In this document: piece after piece, positions 33,981-45,135 of the stretch
Layout: every line of letters begins with the position of its first letter
Numbering within the stretch: position 1 is the stretch's first letter
Source of the DNA: Isoetes taiwanensis
Taxonomy: Eukaryota > Streptophyta > Lycopodiopsida > Isoetales > Isoetaceae
Direction: 5' to 3'
Length of the DNA stretch: 64,000 bases
Assembly (NCBI GenBank): GCA_021234155.1
Contig: JAJEKV010000016.1
Coordinates: forward strand, 17,852,698 to 17,916,697
Made by a program: the position numbers and the translations under genes
Notes under the pieces: model-generated
Seen by the model: only the letters and a program-made list of their open reading frames with translations
The model's database searches: none
Told to the model about the DNA's origin: nothing

Positions 33981-34421
33981 ATGAACATTGGGCGCTCCCT
34001 TTGGCGCCTCGAACTCCGTGCAATACCGGACCCAATGGATGAGGCCTTCTTGGAGGCTGTTCTCCAGGGTCTGGGCTTCTCGGAGATCCCCAATGGCTTT
34101 GATGTGACAGTAGCAGCTCTAGATAGCTTAATTATTCAGTCGTACAATTCTAGAACAAGGATTGGATTTTGCAGATCAGCTTTTAGCAGTCATTATCTGA
34201 GTATTCTTTGTTTTGATAGAGTAGGTTCTTTAAGAGTTTCGGCCCATAACTCGGGTTACCTAGCCTTAGACAGATTTTCAAGAAATCTCTTTCAAATTTC
34301 GGTACTAGAAAGGTTCGAAATCGAGCCCATTCTTCACTGGACAGAGTTCTTCGATCTCAAACCGGCCTGGTTCTTCACGGATCTACAGATTCTTGTGTGG
34401 AGATTTGCGGGAGAAAACTAG
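33981..34421 (+). CDS. L1 first ORF (ORF0), unknown function
   Basis: An intact 146-residue frame from the first ATG of the element (the ATG at 33963 lies in the target-site duplication and is host sequence). It contains RSLWRLELRAIPDPMDEAF, DVTVAALDSLIIQSYNSR and SILCFDRVGSLRVSAHNSG. No nucleic-acid-binding motif is evident to me. It ends in TAG, and the next ORF begins two bases later (TAGTAATG), so reinitiation or coupled translation is plausible. Alternatively it is the N-terminal part of ORF1 separated by a single stop, but the following ATG is in another frame. Confidence 0.6.
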   Translation: MNIGRSLWRLELRAIPDPMDEAFLEAVLQGLGFSEIPNGFDVTVAALDSLIIQSYNSRTRIGFCRSAFSSHYLSILCFDRVGSLRVSAHNSGYLALDRFSRNLFQISVLERFEIEPILHWTEFFDLKPAWFFTDLQILVWRFAGEN

Positions 34422-34423
34422 TA

Positions 34424-36384
34424 ATGTCTTACAGACAAGAGAAAAATGGTTCGGGGCCCTCCAAAAACCCAATTGACAAAGAAAAAGCCCTCAGAATCAT
34501 AGAGGATGATGAATGGACGAACATCTTCTGGCTGGAAGATAAGAAAGATAAGGTGTGGAAAAAGCTGAAAACTCTGTATATCACTTTCCCGCTTATTCAA
34601 GATCAGCAAAGAGCGGCTGCAGTTTGCATGGATGTTCAGGAGGACGGCGTGCTTTGCGACACCCTGGGCAAAATGAGAGCTTTAGAGAAGGATTATGCCT
34701 CTGGTAGAGCAAACGACCGTGATTGGGCCTGGAATTTTCTTGAGTTACTTCAAGAAATGGACAGAAACCTATGCAAAAGGATTATGGTAAAGCAAGGCCA
34801 GTCTGAGTCGGATTGTTGCAGCCTAAAAAACAACATCTTTCAGAAATCAATGAATGAGCTCCTTAATTCAGCGAAAACCCTGCTTATGGACTTGGAAAAC
34901 CTTAAGTGGAATTCCAAGGCTTCGATAAAACTGATCAAGAGATGGGAAGAAGCTGATGACAGTGTCATAGAAAGGCATCGAAAGCAGGCCAAAAGCAAGC
35001 TCCCATCTGGCGCGGACCTGTTTCTAGAGGACGTCTCTCAGGAGTATGGGATCTTCCAGACCAAACTCAAGAAGGATACCAATGCATGCGAAATAAGAGA
35101 CTCAAATGGCTACTTCAACCCTTTGGAGACGAACCAATGCGAATGCAAGAACTGCAAAAGTACAAATGCATCTGGGTTCGGCAAGGCAAGTACCATTGTT
35201 GGCGATCAGAATGTCAGCAACCGGATTCCTATTCTGGGCAAAAGCGACAAAGCTAAAGGTCAAATTCTTCCTTCTTATAAAAATGCTTTGCTTAATGTGG
35301 TTTCTTGCGATAATCCATCTGACACACCAAAAGCTAATTCGGATTATATTGATCTTTCAGATATCCAAGATTCTTTTGCTGTTAATCTTTATTCTGAAAG
35401 AGGTCTGATCATCCACTTTCCTATCAATTGCCCCTCCTTAGGAGAAGTTAAATTTTGGATTACCAAGATTCAGAGAATTCCTATTCTATCTTTGCTCAAG
35501 ATCGATGACAGAACCTTTCAAATCCTGTGCAAAGATAATTATAGTGTTTCCTACATTCTAAAAAAGAAATTGGGCAAAATAAGCAACAATGATTTCTATA
35601 TTATGAGATGGAGCCCCTTATTTACCCCAGGTAATAGTAATCATATTTCTACTACTACTTGGACCACCTTCCCCAATTTGCCCCCTGCTCTGTGGACCCT
35701 TTCTCATCTTAAGGCAATTGCAGGGAACCTCGGGGACATTATATCCATAAATATTCCTCAAACTAACTTCCCCTCTATCTGCATATCCAAGAATATCAAC
35801 TCCAGATGGTTGAGGAATGTTAAGATCAAGCTTTCAGAGGGCAGAACTATGGATTTGGATATTGTTTACTCTAAGCTCCCTGTCATCGAAATTCCAGTGA
35901 AGGAGGCTCCTATTGATAACAAAAGCCCCCTTAATCTCAAACCCCCTCTCATCATCAGACAAGAGTGGCGTCCTAAAAAAAGGCAACTGAAGACGAGATG
36001 CAAAATGGCAGCAAAATCATTGACATAATTCCCCGAGCCAAGACGGAAGATAAAAAAGGCTTTATCCCCAATTATGAGCCGAATGATCCCTATTAAGACA
36101 GTAATTGGAATTTTGTCTTCAAAAATGTTAATATGGCTGTCAAGTTTAAAATAGGTTTTGTAACTCTCTCCTTCCCCCTTAAAGAAGACAATCATCCTGA
36201 GGCTGATACCGAGAGCTATGGTTCCGAGAATGATTTTCTTCACTCTTGTGATGATGAAGGTTGGAAGCAGATAACAAAGAAAAGAGGCAGGGGACAGAAA
36301 AAATCCTATGTTGGACCGTTTAGGGTCAGTCCCAGAAGTTCTGCCATTCAATCTAGAATGGCCAAGGGCTTTTATAAATATTAA
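34424..36384 (+). pseudogene. L1 ORF1, RNA-binding (DUF4283-like)
   Basis: The frame starts at the ATG 34424-34426. The N-terminal ~200 residues are helical and charged. A Cys cluster lies at CECKNCKSTN, followed by a region that fits the RRM-like DUF4283 of plant LINE ORF1 proteins: LIIHFPINCPSLGEVKFWI, RTFQILCKDNYSV, PALWTLSHLKAIAGNLGDI, LRNVKIKLSEGRTMDLDIVY. A frameshift at the A-run near 35978-35984 moves the C-terminal part to another frame (KIIDIIPRAKTED..), which has one TAA at 36094. A basic end follows (KKRGRGQKKS). The last stop, TAA 36382-36384, shares its final A with the ORF2 ATG. Confidence 0.75.
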
Positions 36385-38524
36385 TGTTTAATTCCCTTAG
36401 AATTATCACCTGGAATCTCCAAGGTATTAACAATCAGGGAGCATTTAAAAGTCTGCCTCTCCTCCCTCAACCTTGATATCTTATTCATCCAGGAACATAA
36501 GATTCATGATCCTAACCATAATACTATTATTTCCAGGGCTCTCCCTCCTAATTTTCAAACATGGTCTATAAGTGCTAACAACTCTTCTGCAGGCATAGCT
36601 ATAGCTTGGAATCAGAGAATTGATCTGCATATAGATCATATGATTAATGATAATAATGGTAGATGGCAGATTTTGGTTTGCAAGATCGGATCTGGTAATA
36701 TAGCTTTAGTTAATGTCTACTCTTATCATAATCCTTCTGATAGAATTTTAGTCTGGAATAAAATTAACTCTAGTTTAGCTAGTTTAGATGTTGATGATTT
36801 GATTATTGGAGGTGATTTCAATATGGTTACTGATTGCTTTATGAAAAATAGAAATTTTAGGGCCCTTCTTCCTCAAGAGATGAATGCTTGGGTCAGTCTT
36901 CTCTATGCTCATAATCTTAAGCTTGCCAGAACCAAGCCTAACTCATTCAGCTGGTCTGATCATAGAGTTGACCCCATTTGCTGTCTTCATGACAGATTTT
37001 ACCTCAGTGAAATTTTTTGGACCATTAGTAGTAGGGTTGAGAATTTGGCTGGCTACACCCTCTAAGACCACTACCCCCAGTTAATTATCTTAAGTGGTGC
37101 AGACCAAAATAAGAGAAAATCTTTCTTCAAGTTGAATGTCAGCCTTCTTGATCATGAAGACTTTCTTCCCAAGCTTCAAGATATTTATAATTGCCACCCC
37201 ATCCCCGCTGCTGACAAGGGTTGGATGTGGTGGTGGATCAATCTAGCTAAGCATATAAAAAGCTGGCTGAAAGAATGGGGTAAGGAGATTCATTACAACA
37301 AGCAAGCCAATCTAGCCTTATCAACACTCCCACTGATCAGCAGAATGACATTAAGATCCATATAGAAAAAGAAGAGATTGAGATTGCCAAAGGGTGGAAA
37401 ACGAAAGCGAAAATCAAGGAGCTCAAAGAGGATGAGAGGTGTAACTCCAAGTATTTTTTTGTCAAAACCAAAACAAGGATCAAAAGAAACCAGATCTATG
37501 AGATCAGAGTTGGAGATGCTCTTATCTCAGATGATAAAGATCTTAAAAAAGCTGCAGTTGAGCATTTTACTAACATCATGGGCACAAATACTGATTGTCC
37601 TGAAGAGATGATGGATACTTTTATTAAAATAGAGAATAAGGCGAATGACAATCAGAATGAGTTGATCTCTTCCCCCTTTTGGGAAATTGAGCTCAAGGAA
37701 GTAATCATGGGTATGGAAAATGGTAAGACTCCTGGTCCAGATGGTTTACAAGCTGAATTTTTAAAAAAAGCCTGGCCTATTCTTGGAGCAGGTATTACCA
37801 GATTGGCTAATGAGTTCAGAATTTGCAAGCGTCTGGATGCTCGAATCAACACTAGCCTTATCACTCTTATTCCCAAAATTGACTCCCCCATCTCTTTTGC
37901 CGACTATAGACCTATCTCTTTGACTAATGTTGTTTATAAGATAATTGCAGGTGCCATAGCTGCCAGACTCAAAAAGATTTTGGATTCTGTTATAAGCCGC
38001 ACCCAATCTGCCTACTTAAAAGACAGATTCATCTTGGACAATGTGGTGACTGCTATTCTAGGTTTACAATGGGCTAAAGACTCCAACCAAGATATAGCCC
38101 TCCTTAAGCTTGACATCACAAAAGCCTTTGACACAGTCAGTTGGAAGTTTCTTTACAAATGTTGCAGAGCTCTTGGCTTAAATGAGGAAAGTGTTGGTAT
38201 GTTTAAAGCCATCCTCAGCAACTCCAGATCTGCAGTCCTCATAAATGCTGAGACCAGCCCCTTCTTCTCTATCCAAAGAGGGGTAAAACAAGGTTGTCCT
38301 CTTGCACCCTTTCTCTTTTTAATTGTTATGGAAGCTTTGCACAGCAGATTGGAAGAAGCAAAGAACAATAACTCCATCAAGGGCCTTAAGCTCCCGGATA
38401 ATCCACAAGTGGATCAGATCCTAAATGGGCATTTTGCTGATGATACTTTTATTTTAACTTCCATGGAACAGAGCTCCATCATCAACATCCAGAGTATCCT
38501 CCAGGACTTTGGCCATGTTTCAGG

Positions 38525-41282
38525 CAGGGTGTCAAAGAGTGGCGATTAATCGCCAAATGGCGAAATTTTAGGGCCTTGGTTGAAAAAAATGGCGAATGTG
38601 TTAGAGGACCATTGTTGGAAAAAAAAAAAAAACAACTGAAATTTTTCCATTCAAAATTTGACCACATTTTTTGCCATTCAAAATTGTAACGATCGAGGTA
38701 GGTGAGCCGATTCGCGCCTTCAATGAGGGCCGGATGTGCATGCCATTAGAATACTGAAATAGCCATTTTTTTACTTCATTCGTCCCCTAAGAGGTAAATC
38801 ATCATTATCTAGGTCTTGTAGATTATAAGCTTGAAGTCTTTCGATTGTATGTAAATGGGGATTCGGGATTGCTAATAACAGAGGGAATCGGTAAGCTTTC
38901 ATACAAAAGCTTTTATCTGTTTATCAAAGCACATATTATTCATGGCTTGCACTTTCGATTTATGTTTACAGAACCTTCGAACATCATATTCGAATCGGTG
39001 CACTTGCTTTAGATGGAGTATTTCGGTAAAGAAACATTTTTGCTTGACGATTTTGTGTGAATTTCTTATGGATCCATTCTCTATGTGTTACCCGAATCGG
39101 AGCATTGGCGTAAGGTTTGGGTATTCTGAGCTTTTTTAGCCCTTCTTAGTTTTCATCCATTTATTTTCTTCTCTCGGATTTTCTTTTCGATTTTTTTGTT
39201 GAAAAGCTAGGATATAGAGAAGAAGACATCTCCGATTGAACTTGGCCGTGGTCGAACTCTGCAAATCTCTACACAAAATAAGATGGTTAATGCAAAGAAA
39301 AGTCTAAAAGAGAATTTTAAACGAAGTTATCTCATTCCGAAAGGTCCTAAAGTGAAAGATTTAAGGGTAAAAGCTGCTAAAAAGATGTTCTTTGTGACTA
39401 TCTATAAGGGTTTTTCGGGTTGTTCAAGATAATTTAGTGTCATCGCAGATAGATTGAATTATATAGATTGAGAAAAAAACAGGTTGTCACTTGGTTGGAC
39501 AATATTCTAGACATAATTTCATGTCATTTGCCCTAAATTTCCCTTTATTTTTTTTTTGGAACTTGTCACCATAGATGTGTCAAAGGGTTTTTCAAAGGGT
39601 TTTTCAGTTGTTCAAGATAATTTAGTGTCTTTGCAGATATTGGAAAGCATAGGTGCAGCAGTTTAACCTAGCAAGGAATAGAATTTGTGTGATATTATGT
39701 GCAAATGGGGTTTTGCCAAACTCTTCTTCTTCTTAAAACGATAAGGTTGCTTTCAGGTCGTTTATGCCAAGCATGTGATAGACCCAATTATATAGATCGA
39801 GAAAAACAGTTGTCACTTGGTTGGACAATATTCTAGACATAATTTCATGCCATTTGCCCTAAATTTCCCTTCTTTCACCGGAACTTGTCACCATAGATGT
39901 GTCCATATGGTTTTATTACAAAAGAGGTCTTTTCAATTTATGCATACAAAGTTGTACTCGATCTGAATCTATTGATTTACGTATTCATGTGCATCATGGT
40001 CTACTTTATGCATCTTTTAATCTTCATGGGTTTTATGCGTGCATCGGTCCTCGCTATGGCGGTGTTACCAAGTTAAAATACAATAATATGGTTACGGTCC
40101 ACATTTATTGAAAATGTTTGTATCCTTTGATGACAACCTTTGCTTTCACAAGGCATGTACGGTTGTCTTTCCTTAAGATTCATAGCAATTGGTTTTACAA
40201 CGTTCTAGTATTGTCTTTCCTTAAAATTCATGGTTCACTTTGGTTTTACAAAGGATCTGGTGCACCTCAGAATTGCGGGAACCATCACTATTGGAATAGC
40301 TATTCATGGTGGTGTTCATATGGCTTGTGACTTTTTAAGAATTGGTGGTAAAGGTGCTGAATTGGGTTTCCTCATTCCAGGTACTAGTTAAACATGTGTG
40401 CAGCTAAACGATGGCATTAAATCAAGATGGTATGCTCTAGGTTGAAGCCAATTGTAGACTGGTACCGTACAGAAGAAAATACGTCAAGGTTGCACTAGTC
40501 TTGGAAGACGGCCATCTTAAACGTATTGATTTAGCAATGGCAGTGTTTTATAGGTTTGTCAAGTTTTGACGTTAATCTAAAATATTGAATGAAGCTAAGC
40601 CGAATGGTTATTGCATAACTAGTTATTCGTATCTGATGTATAACTAGTGGTTTGTCCATCGATTTTTCAAGCAGCAGTTCTTTTTGTCAAGGTAATTCAA
40701 ATAATAAGGAATGGACCTTTAAAATTATAGGTGGATTTGAACTTAGGATGCACTTGGATATTGCAAAAATACCCATGCTAAGTCTTTGAACTTAAATCCT
40801 TGGATTTAACATTATAGGTGGATTTGAACTTGGATGCACTTGGATATTGCAAAAATCCCCATGCTAAGTCTTTGAACTTAAATCCTTGGATATGAATATG
40901 ACAAATCTAGAGGAGCAATTCAAGGAGAAAATACTGTGTAGCCCAAGAAGGTAGAGATGTTTACATCAATTATAAACTAGGAGTGCACATCAATGCCCAA
41001 AAGAAAGTCTTATCATTTACATTACCTTCTCTTTTTGTTTTGTTTTTTTGGAAGGGGGGCTAGATTAATGATTTTGTGATGATTTTTAAAGGATTGTGAA
41101 AGTTGCCAACTAAAATTGTCAGTGGAAAGTAAAATAATCAATTTTAGCCAAGTCCAATATAAATCAAGGACTCAAAATAAGCAAATATAGCCAAATAAAA
41201 ACACAAATTTATCCTTTCCTTGGAAGTTTAGCCAACCTTAAATTTTTGCAATAAAACTTTAAGCTCCTTAAAATTTACCCTG
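38525..41282. mobile_element. hAT-like DNA transposon nested in the L1 RT gene
   Basis: 2758 bp bounded by CAGGGT...ACCCTG and flanked by an exact 8-bp duplication GTTTCAGG (38517-38524, 41283-41290). These are the hallmarks of hAT elements. Removing it with one duplication restores the L1 reading frame. The inverted match beyond the first six bases is weak. I find no transposase frame, so it is non-autonomous or gutted. The interior holds a duplicated block (39409-39580 versus 39600-39900, sharing TTGTCACTTGGTTGGACAAT and GGAACTTGTCACCATAGATG), an 83-bp tandem duplication (40732-40900), and a short host-gene-like segment at 40261. Confidence 0.85.
40262..40390 (+). pseudogene. Possible NADPH-oxidase (RBOH) fragment carried in the hAT
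   Basis: One frame reads RIAGTITIGIAIHGGVHMAC, then DFLRI. This resembles the heme-coordinating transmembrane helix of plant RBOH proteins (AG..AIGI.IHGG.H.ACDFPRI), with the conserved His of the H-x-ACDF motif present. It covers only about 25 residues, and the neighbouring frames do not extend the match. It would be a captured exon piece if the call is right. Confidence 0.4.
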
Positions 41283-43272
41283 GTTTCAGGATGCAGAATT
41301 AATCCTCTCAAATCTGCTATACACTCTAGGGAGATCGACAAAGGTACTCGGGCAGCTGAACTCTTTGGTTGTAAGTATTATTCCCCCTGCACCAAATCCA
41401 AAATGCTTGGGATCCCCTTTGCCATCAGGAGTAACGCCTCTGATTTATGGCTTGATATTGTTGAGAAATTCTATAAAAAGGTTGACTCTCTAAACTCTAA
41501 GTATCTCTCTAAAAATGGGAGAGGTATAATTGCAAATTTCGTGATTTCCTCCTCTCAGGTTTATCAATCTTCGGTCATTCTGGCCCCCAAGAAGATCACT
41601 AACAGGCTTCAAAGTATTATTGGCAGGTTTATTGCATGTGGTCAAAATAAGAGAGGTTGGCATCCGGTCTCGATGGAGGAATGCTGTAAGCTAAAAAAGA
41701 ATGGTGGTTTGGGAACCATAAACATCAGAAAACAGGGTTTAGCTTTAGCTGCTAAGTATTTCCACAGGGCTTGCTATGACAAGATCAGGCATCCTATATC
41801 CATTCTGATCAAACACTATATCAGCAGATGCCACCCGTATGGATGGCGGATACTCAAGATGGAACTGCCCCACTCTATCTTTTTCCCTTTCTCCATCCCT
41901 GCTTCTACTCCAGGTATTATCAAGAAATGGATCTATGCTTGGGAAGAAGTCAGACATATGTACAATTGGGAAAAAGGTCTCTCTATGGATCAGTCTATCT
42001 TCTGGAATCCAGCCCTGATCCTTGATAACCCCAATTTATGCCTGGCCTGTCACTTCCCTGCCAAACTTTGGAAACAAAAGGGGGTCACTCTCATCAGCCA
42101 CCTTTTTGATGATAATGGTATTATCCCCTTTCAAGATTCTATTCTGGCTGAAGAGGATAACCAAACTAAGCTGCTCTATGATGCCATTACTAATATTATC
42201 CTGCAAGGCAGAAGGTCTCACTCTCCAGACTCTTGGAATCACAATGGTAAAACTGGATACACTGTCAAATTGGCCTACAGATTCTTAATGAGTCATCAGG
42301 AGATCACAGTTCACTTAAAGTGGGATGTCTCCCAGGACACAGCAAGGAAAAACCTGGTTTTTATGTGGAATAGCCCAATCAACCCAAAGATTAAGGCTTT
42401 CATGTGGCAAGTATGGCACAAAGGCCTAGCTACCAACTGTAAGAGATTTCGTTTATCTATGACTAACTCGGATTTATGTGACAGATGCTTGGCCAATAAA
42501 GAAGACGAAGTGCACCTATTCAGAACTTGCCTATGGTTGGAATGGATTTTGGAACTTGCCTCCAATATCTTTGGCCAAAACCTGGTTGTCCTGAGCCACA
42601 AAGACTTCTTTATGCCTACCAACCCGTCTGATTGGAGAATTTATATACTCCTGTGGAGGATCTGGAAAGGAAGAAATAGCTTTATTTTTAATTGTGAAAT
42701 TATCCCACCGGAGGGGATCATTAAGCAGGTATTGTATGACATCAGTTGGATTATGAATATTAATGGATGATATGTTTGCTGCTGCAGATACCCTCTTTAT
42801 TTTGACCAGGAGGCTCGAGTGGAAGAAAAACAAGGCAGAAATCAACCAGGAATGGATTAAATTTTTCGGAGCTGTTGATACATCGACACACGTTGACTAA
42901 ATTTGCACTTGTGGTTGCTGCTGTGACCAGAATTACGACATTAGAAGAGAACTCATCTGCACAGCCAAGGATGCCAAAGGCAGATACAACATGGCTATGG
43001 CAGGTTCCTGCATGTGTATTTACTGTGTCTTTCATTCCATCTTCAGAGGGAAAGCCAGAAAATGCACAAATCTGAATCTCCAATCGATCCATTAGGATCA
43101 AGACTCAAAGCATCATGAACTCTGTTTCTTTGCTTTTTTTGCTCCTATATCTTTCTTAATCTTTTATCCCGTATAAGCTGATCTATTTAAGGGTTAAACT
43201 TCCCTTGAAAAAACTTTTTTGTACACTCTAAATATACTTTTACTAATATAAATAGCCTTCAATAAAAAAAAA

Positions 43273-43515
43273 GATAAAATTAGAATGGTTCACATGTATA
43301 CACGCATTGCCAAAAGGGGTTCGATCCAAACAATGGATGAACCTGTCGGTCCGGCTAGGCAGCCGGATCTGCATATAAAATTGAAGTAGAAGTTTTTTAT
43401 GGTTGATTCGGATCTTACAGGGTCGTTTTGGAGAAGTTCGGCTAGTGATAAATCCGATCCATGCTTGGGCTGTCGGGGACATAGTTTAATATATTGCTAC
43501 AGTGAATCAATGGTA
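43273..43515 (+). mobile_element. Copia 5' LTR, right part
   Basis: Continues the LTR after the L1: GATAAAATTAGAATGG, then GTTCACATGTATACACGC, GGCTAGGCAGCCGGATC and CCATGCTTGGGCTGTCGGGG, matching 63588-63840 nearly base for base. At 43473 it lacks a ~12-base word (ATGTTTAACGAT) present in the 63.8-kb copy. Homology stops at about 43513, so the rest of this LTR is deleted or diverged. Confidence 0.85.
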
Positions 43516-43599
43516 TAATGGTATTATAGCATATATGCATTGATTATTTCATATTAAACTTGACCACTAGTTTAAAGATCCATTAGACTAGTAAGATTG

Positions 43600-43810
43600 A
43601 GATTCAATTAGACGTGCTGGAACGTGCTGGAAAAGCAATTAAAGAGGTTAAAGCTGCATGATAAGGATGAACTAACAATTTTTTTTGAGAAATTTGATTC
43701 TATCATTGCAGATCTTGAAGGAGCAGGAATTATTCTCAACGAAGAGTATCAGATCTTAGCAATTTCCAGATCTGTCTCTCATAATAAGTCGTATTTAATT
43801 AAAGTGGGAC
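43600..43810 (+). pseudogene. Copia gag fragment
   Basis: The frame reads VLEKQLKRLKLHDKDELTIF, FEKFDSIIADLEGAGIILNE and EYQILAISRSVS, the UBN2-type gag core of Ty1/copia elements. It lies just after the LTR remnant, as expected for the 5' end of an element. The match stops at about 43800; nothing of protease or later genes follows, so the element is truncated. Confidence 0.7.
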
Positions 43811-44290
43811 TCATTCCATTCCCACTTTTTTTTCGGAACCCTGTTATTTTACACAAAAAGGAGCACCCCGACCCGACAATTGTCCATAATTCGAATTTTT
43901 GTCTGTTAGTGTGCATCCAAGCTTTCTTCCAGTTTTCTTGGATAGCGAGTCGAGAACAAGAACAAGAACAATGCAACTCAAACATAGGAATTTCATTACA
44001 GATTGAAACCAAAGTTCTAGTTGTAAAAGATTCTTAGTTGAAAATTTTGGCTCTATTTTCTTAGGTGGGTAGACAAGAGATCACAAATTCCAACAAAAAT
44101 TAAGCAAATTGTTTACTTAATCACCAAAAAATACTAGTTTTGAGATACCTTATCCTTCCTATTATAAGGCAGATACATTTTTCTGCCCCGGCCTAATTTC
44201 TTCCTTACAAATTCTATTTGCATGACGCGTTGTGGTTTGTGCATTTATTGCAGATTCGACATTTATGGCGAGCATTTATGGCAGATTAGG
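43811..44290. other. No recognisable gene
   Basis: Mixed AT-rich sequence with an inverted word AAAGTGGGA..TCCCACTTT near 43801-43830 just past the gag fragment. Nothing else seen before the bL12 gene. Confidence 0.35.
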
Positions 44291-44415
44291 CATTTATGGC
44301 GAGCAGATATGGCTCGGAGGTTGACCCGCGATGCTGGCGGTTATGGAAGCAGCAAGGCCAAAAGCCCTCAAATATCCATTGCAGATCTTCCACTCCTACA
44401 CAGAGCTCAGCGGCT

Positions 44416-45135
44416 ATGGCGACATCGTCTCTCCACACATCCTTCATTGGCGCCGGATCTTCGGCCCTTTCGCTGCGAAGCGCCTCTTCAATCTGCCCCA
44501 GGTCCCAAATCTTCCTCGCCCACAAACACGGGGTTTCAAGAGCATGCATGGCAACCGGCCAATCCACTACGGTGGTAGCAACTGTAACTGTGGACATTGA
44601 CAAATTGATCGAAGAAATCAAATGCCTTACCTTGGCTCAAGCTAGAACGCTCACAGATAGGTTGCAAGACGAATTGGGAGTAACTGCTGCTTCTTTCGCA
44701 GTCCCTGCCGCAGCCACTGGTGGCGCCGGAGCTGTTGCCGAAGCTGATCCTGTTGTTGAAGAAAAAATAGAGTTTGATGTGGTCTTGGATGAGGTACTTA
44801 CTTCTGCCAGAATTTCTGTTATTAAGGCCATTAGGGCTTTGACAGGATTAGGGCTAAAAGAGGCCAAAGATGCAATTGAAACTACTCCTAAAGTTGTAAA
44901 AGAAGGGATCTCTAAAGATGAGGCTGAAGAGGCAAAGAAGCAATTGGAGGCTGCTTCAGAAGATCTTGGTACTTCATTTGCGTTGGAATCAATGATCTCT
45001 GGCACTACGAAGCTAATATGGAATTTGTTTTCACAGAATCGTAAGGAATTTACCATGAAGGGATTGAAAAGTACTCGAAAATGTTGGAAGAGAAACCATG
45101 GATATTCTTGCACTGGAAACAGGAATTGGATTTGA
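44416..45135 (+). CDS. Plastid 50S ribosomal protein bL12 (L7/L12), altered C-terminus
   Basis: Single-exon frame. The preferred start is the ATG at 44416; an in-frame ATG at 44296 would add 40 residues of unlikely sequence. Residues 1-45 are Ser-rich and look like a chloroplast transit peptide. The N-terminal dimerisation domain follows ([19 protein letters not shown]), then an Ala/Gly hinge, then the C-terminal factor-binding domain: [49 protein letters not shown]. Normal bL12 ends a few residues later with a short strand (GAxVxV). Here ~60 unrelated residues follow ([14 protein letters not shown] onwards). The protein forms the ribosomal stalk that recruits translation factors. The replaced end suggests a rearranged or retroposed copy, possibly non-functional, although the rest is uninterrupted. 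Confidence 0.8.
   Translation: MATSSLHTSFIGAGSSALSLRSASSICPRSQIFLAHKHGVSRACMATGQSTTVVATVTVDIDKLIEEIKCLTLAQARTLTDRLQDELGVTAASFAVPAAATGGAGAVAEADPVVEEKIEFDVVLDEVLTSARISVIKAIRALTGLGLKEAKDAIETTPKVVKEGISKDEAEEAKKQLEAASEDLGTSFALESMISGTTKLIWNLFSQNRKEFTMKGLKSTRKCWKRNHGYSCTGNRNWI

Larger units (their letters stand above)
36384..42770 (+). pseudogene. L1 ORF2: endonuclease, reverse transcriptase, zinc-binding domain
   Basis: Starts at the ATG 36384-36386. The APE-type endonuclease has RIITWNLQG, FIQEHK, GGDFNMV and, broken by TAA at 37063, DHYPQ. The RT has KTPGPDGLQAEF, DYRPISLTNVVYKII, LLKLDITKAFDTV (catalytic Asp), GVKQGCPLAPFLF and GHFADDTFIL (FADD catalytic pair), reading 37578-38524. It continues after the hAT at 41291 in the same frame (VSG/CRINPLKSA) through GVTLISHLFDD to the zinc-binding end INPKIKAFMWQVWHKG, C..C in DLCDRCLANKEDEVHLF. 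Other lesions: frameshift near 36436, stop at 37365 and a frame change before 37578. The RT and zinc-binding portions are otherwise open for hundreds of codons. Confidence 0.85.
33967..43272 (+). mobile_element. Full-length plant L1 LINE with nested hAT insertion
   Basis: Flanked by a 16-bp direct repeat GATAAAATTAGAATGG (33951-33966 and 43273-43288), it ends in AATAAAAAAAAA. Removing the hAT insert and one copy of its duplication leaves about 6.54 kb: a short ORF, ORF1, and ORF2 with endonuclease, RT and zinc-binding domains, then ~500 bp of 3' UTR. The three ORFs are abutted by TAGTAATG and TAATG. Lesions are few (about three frameshifts and several stops), so it is fairly young. The insertion target is the LTR of a copia element. 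Confidence 0.9.
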
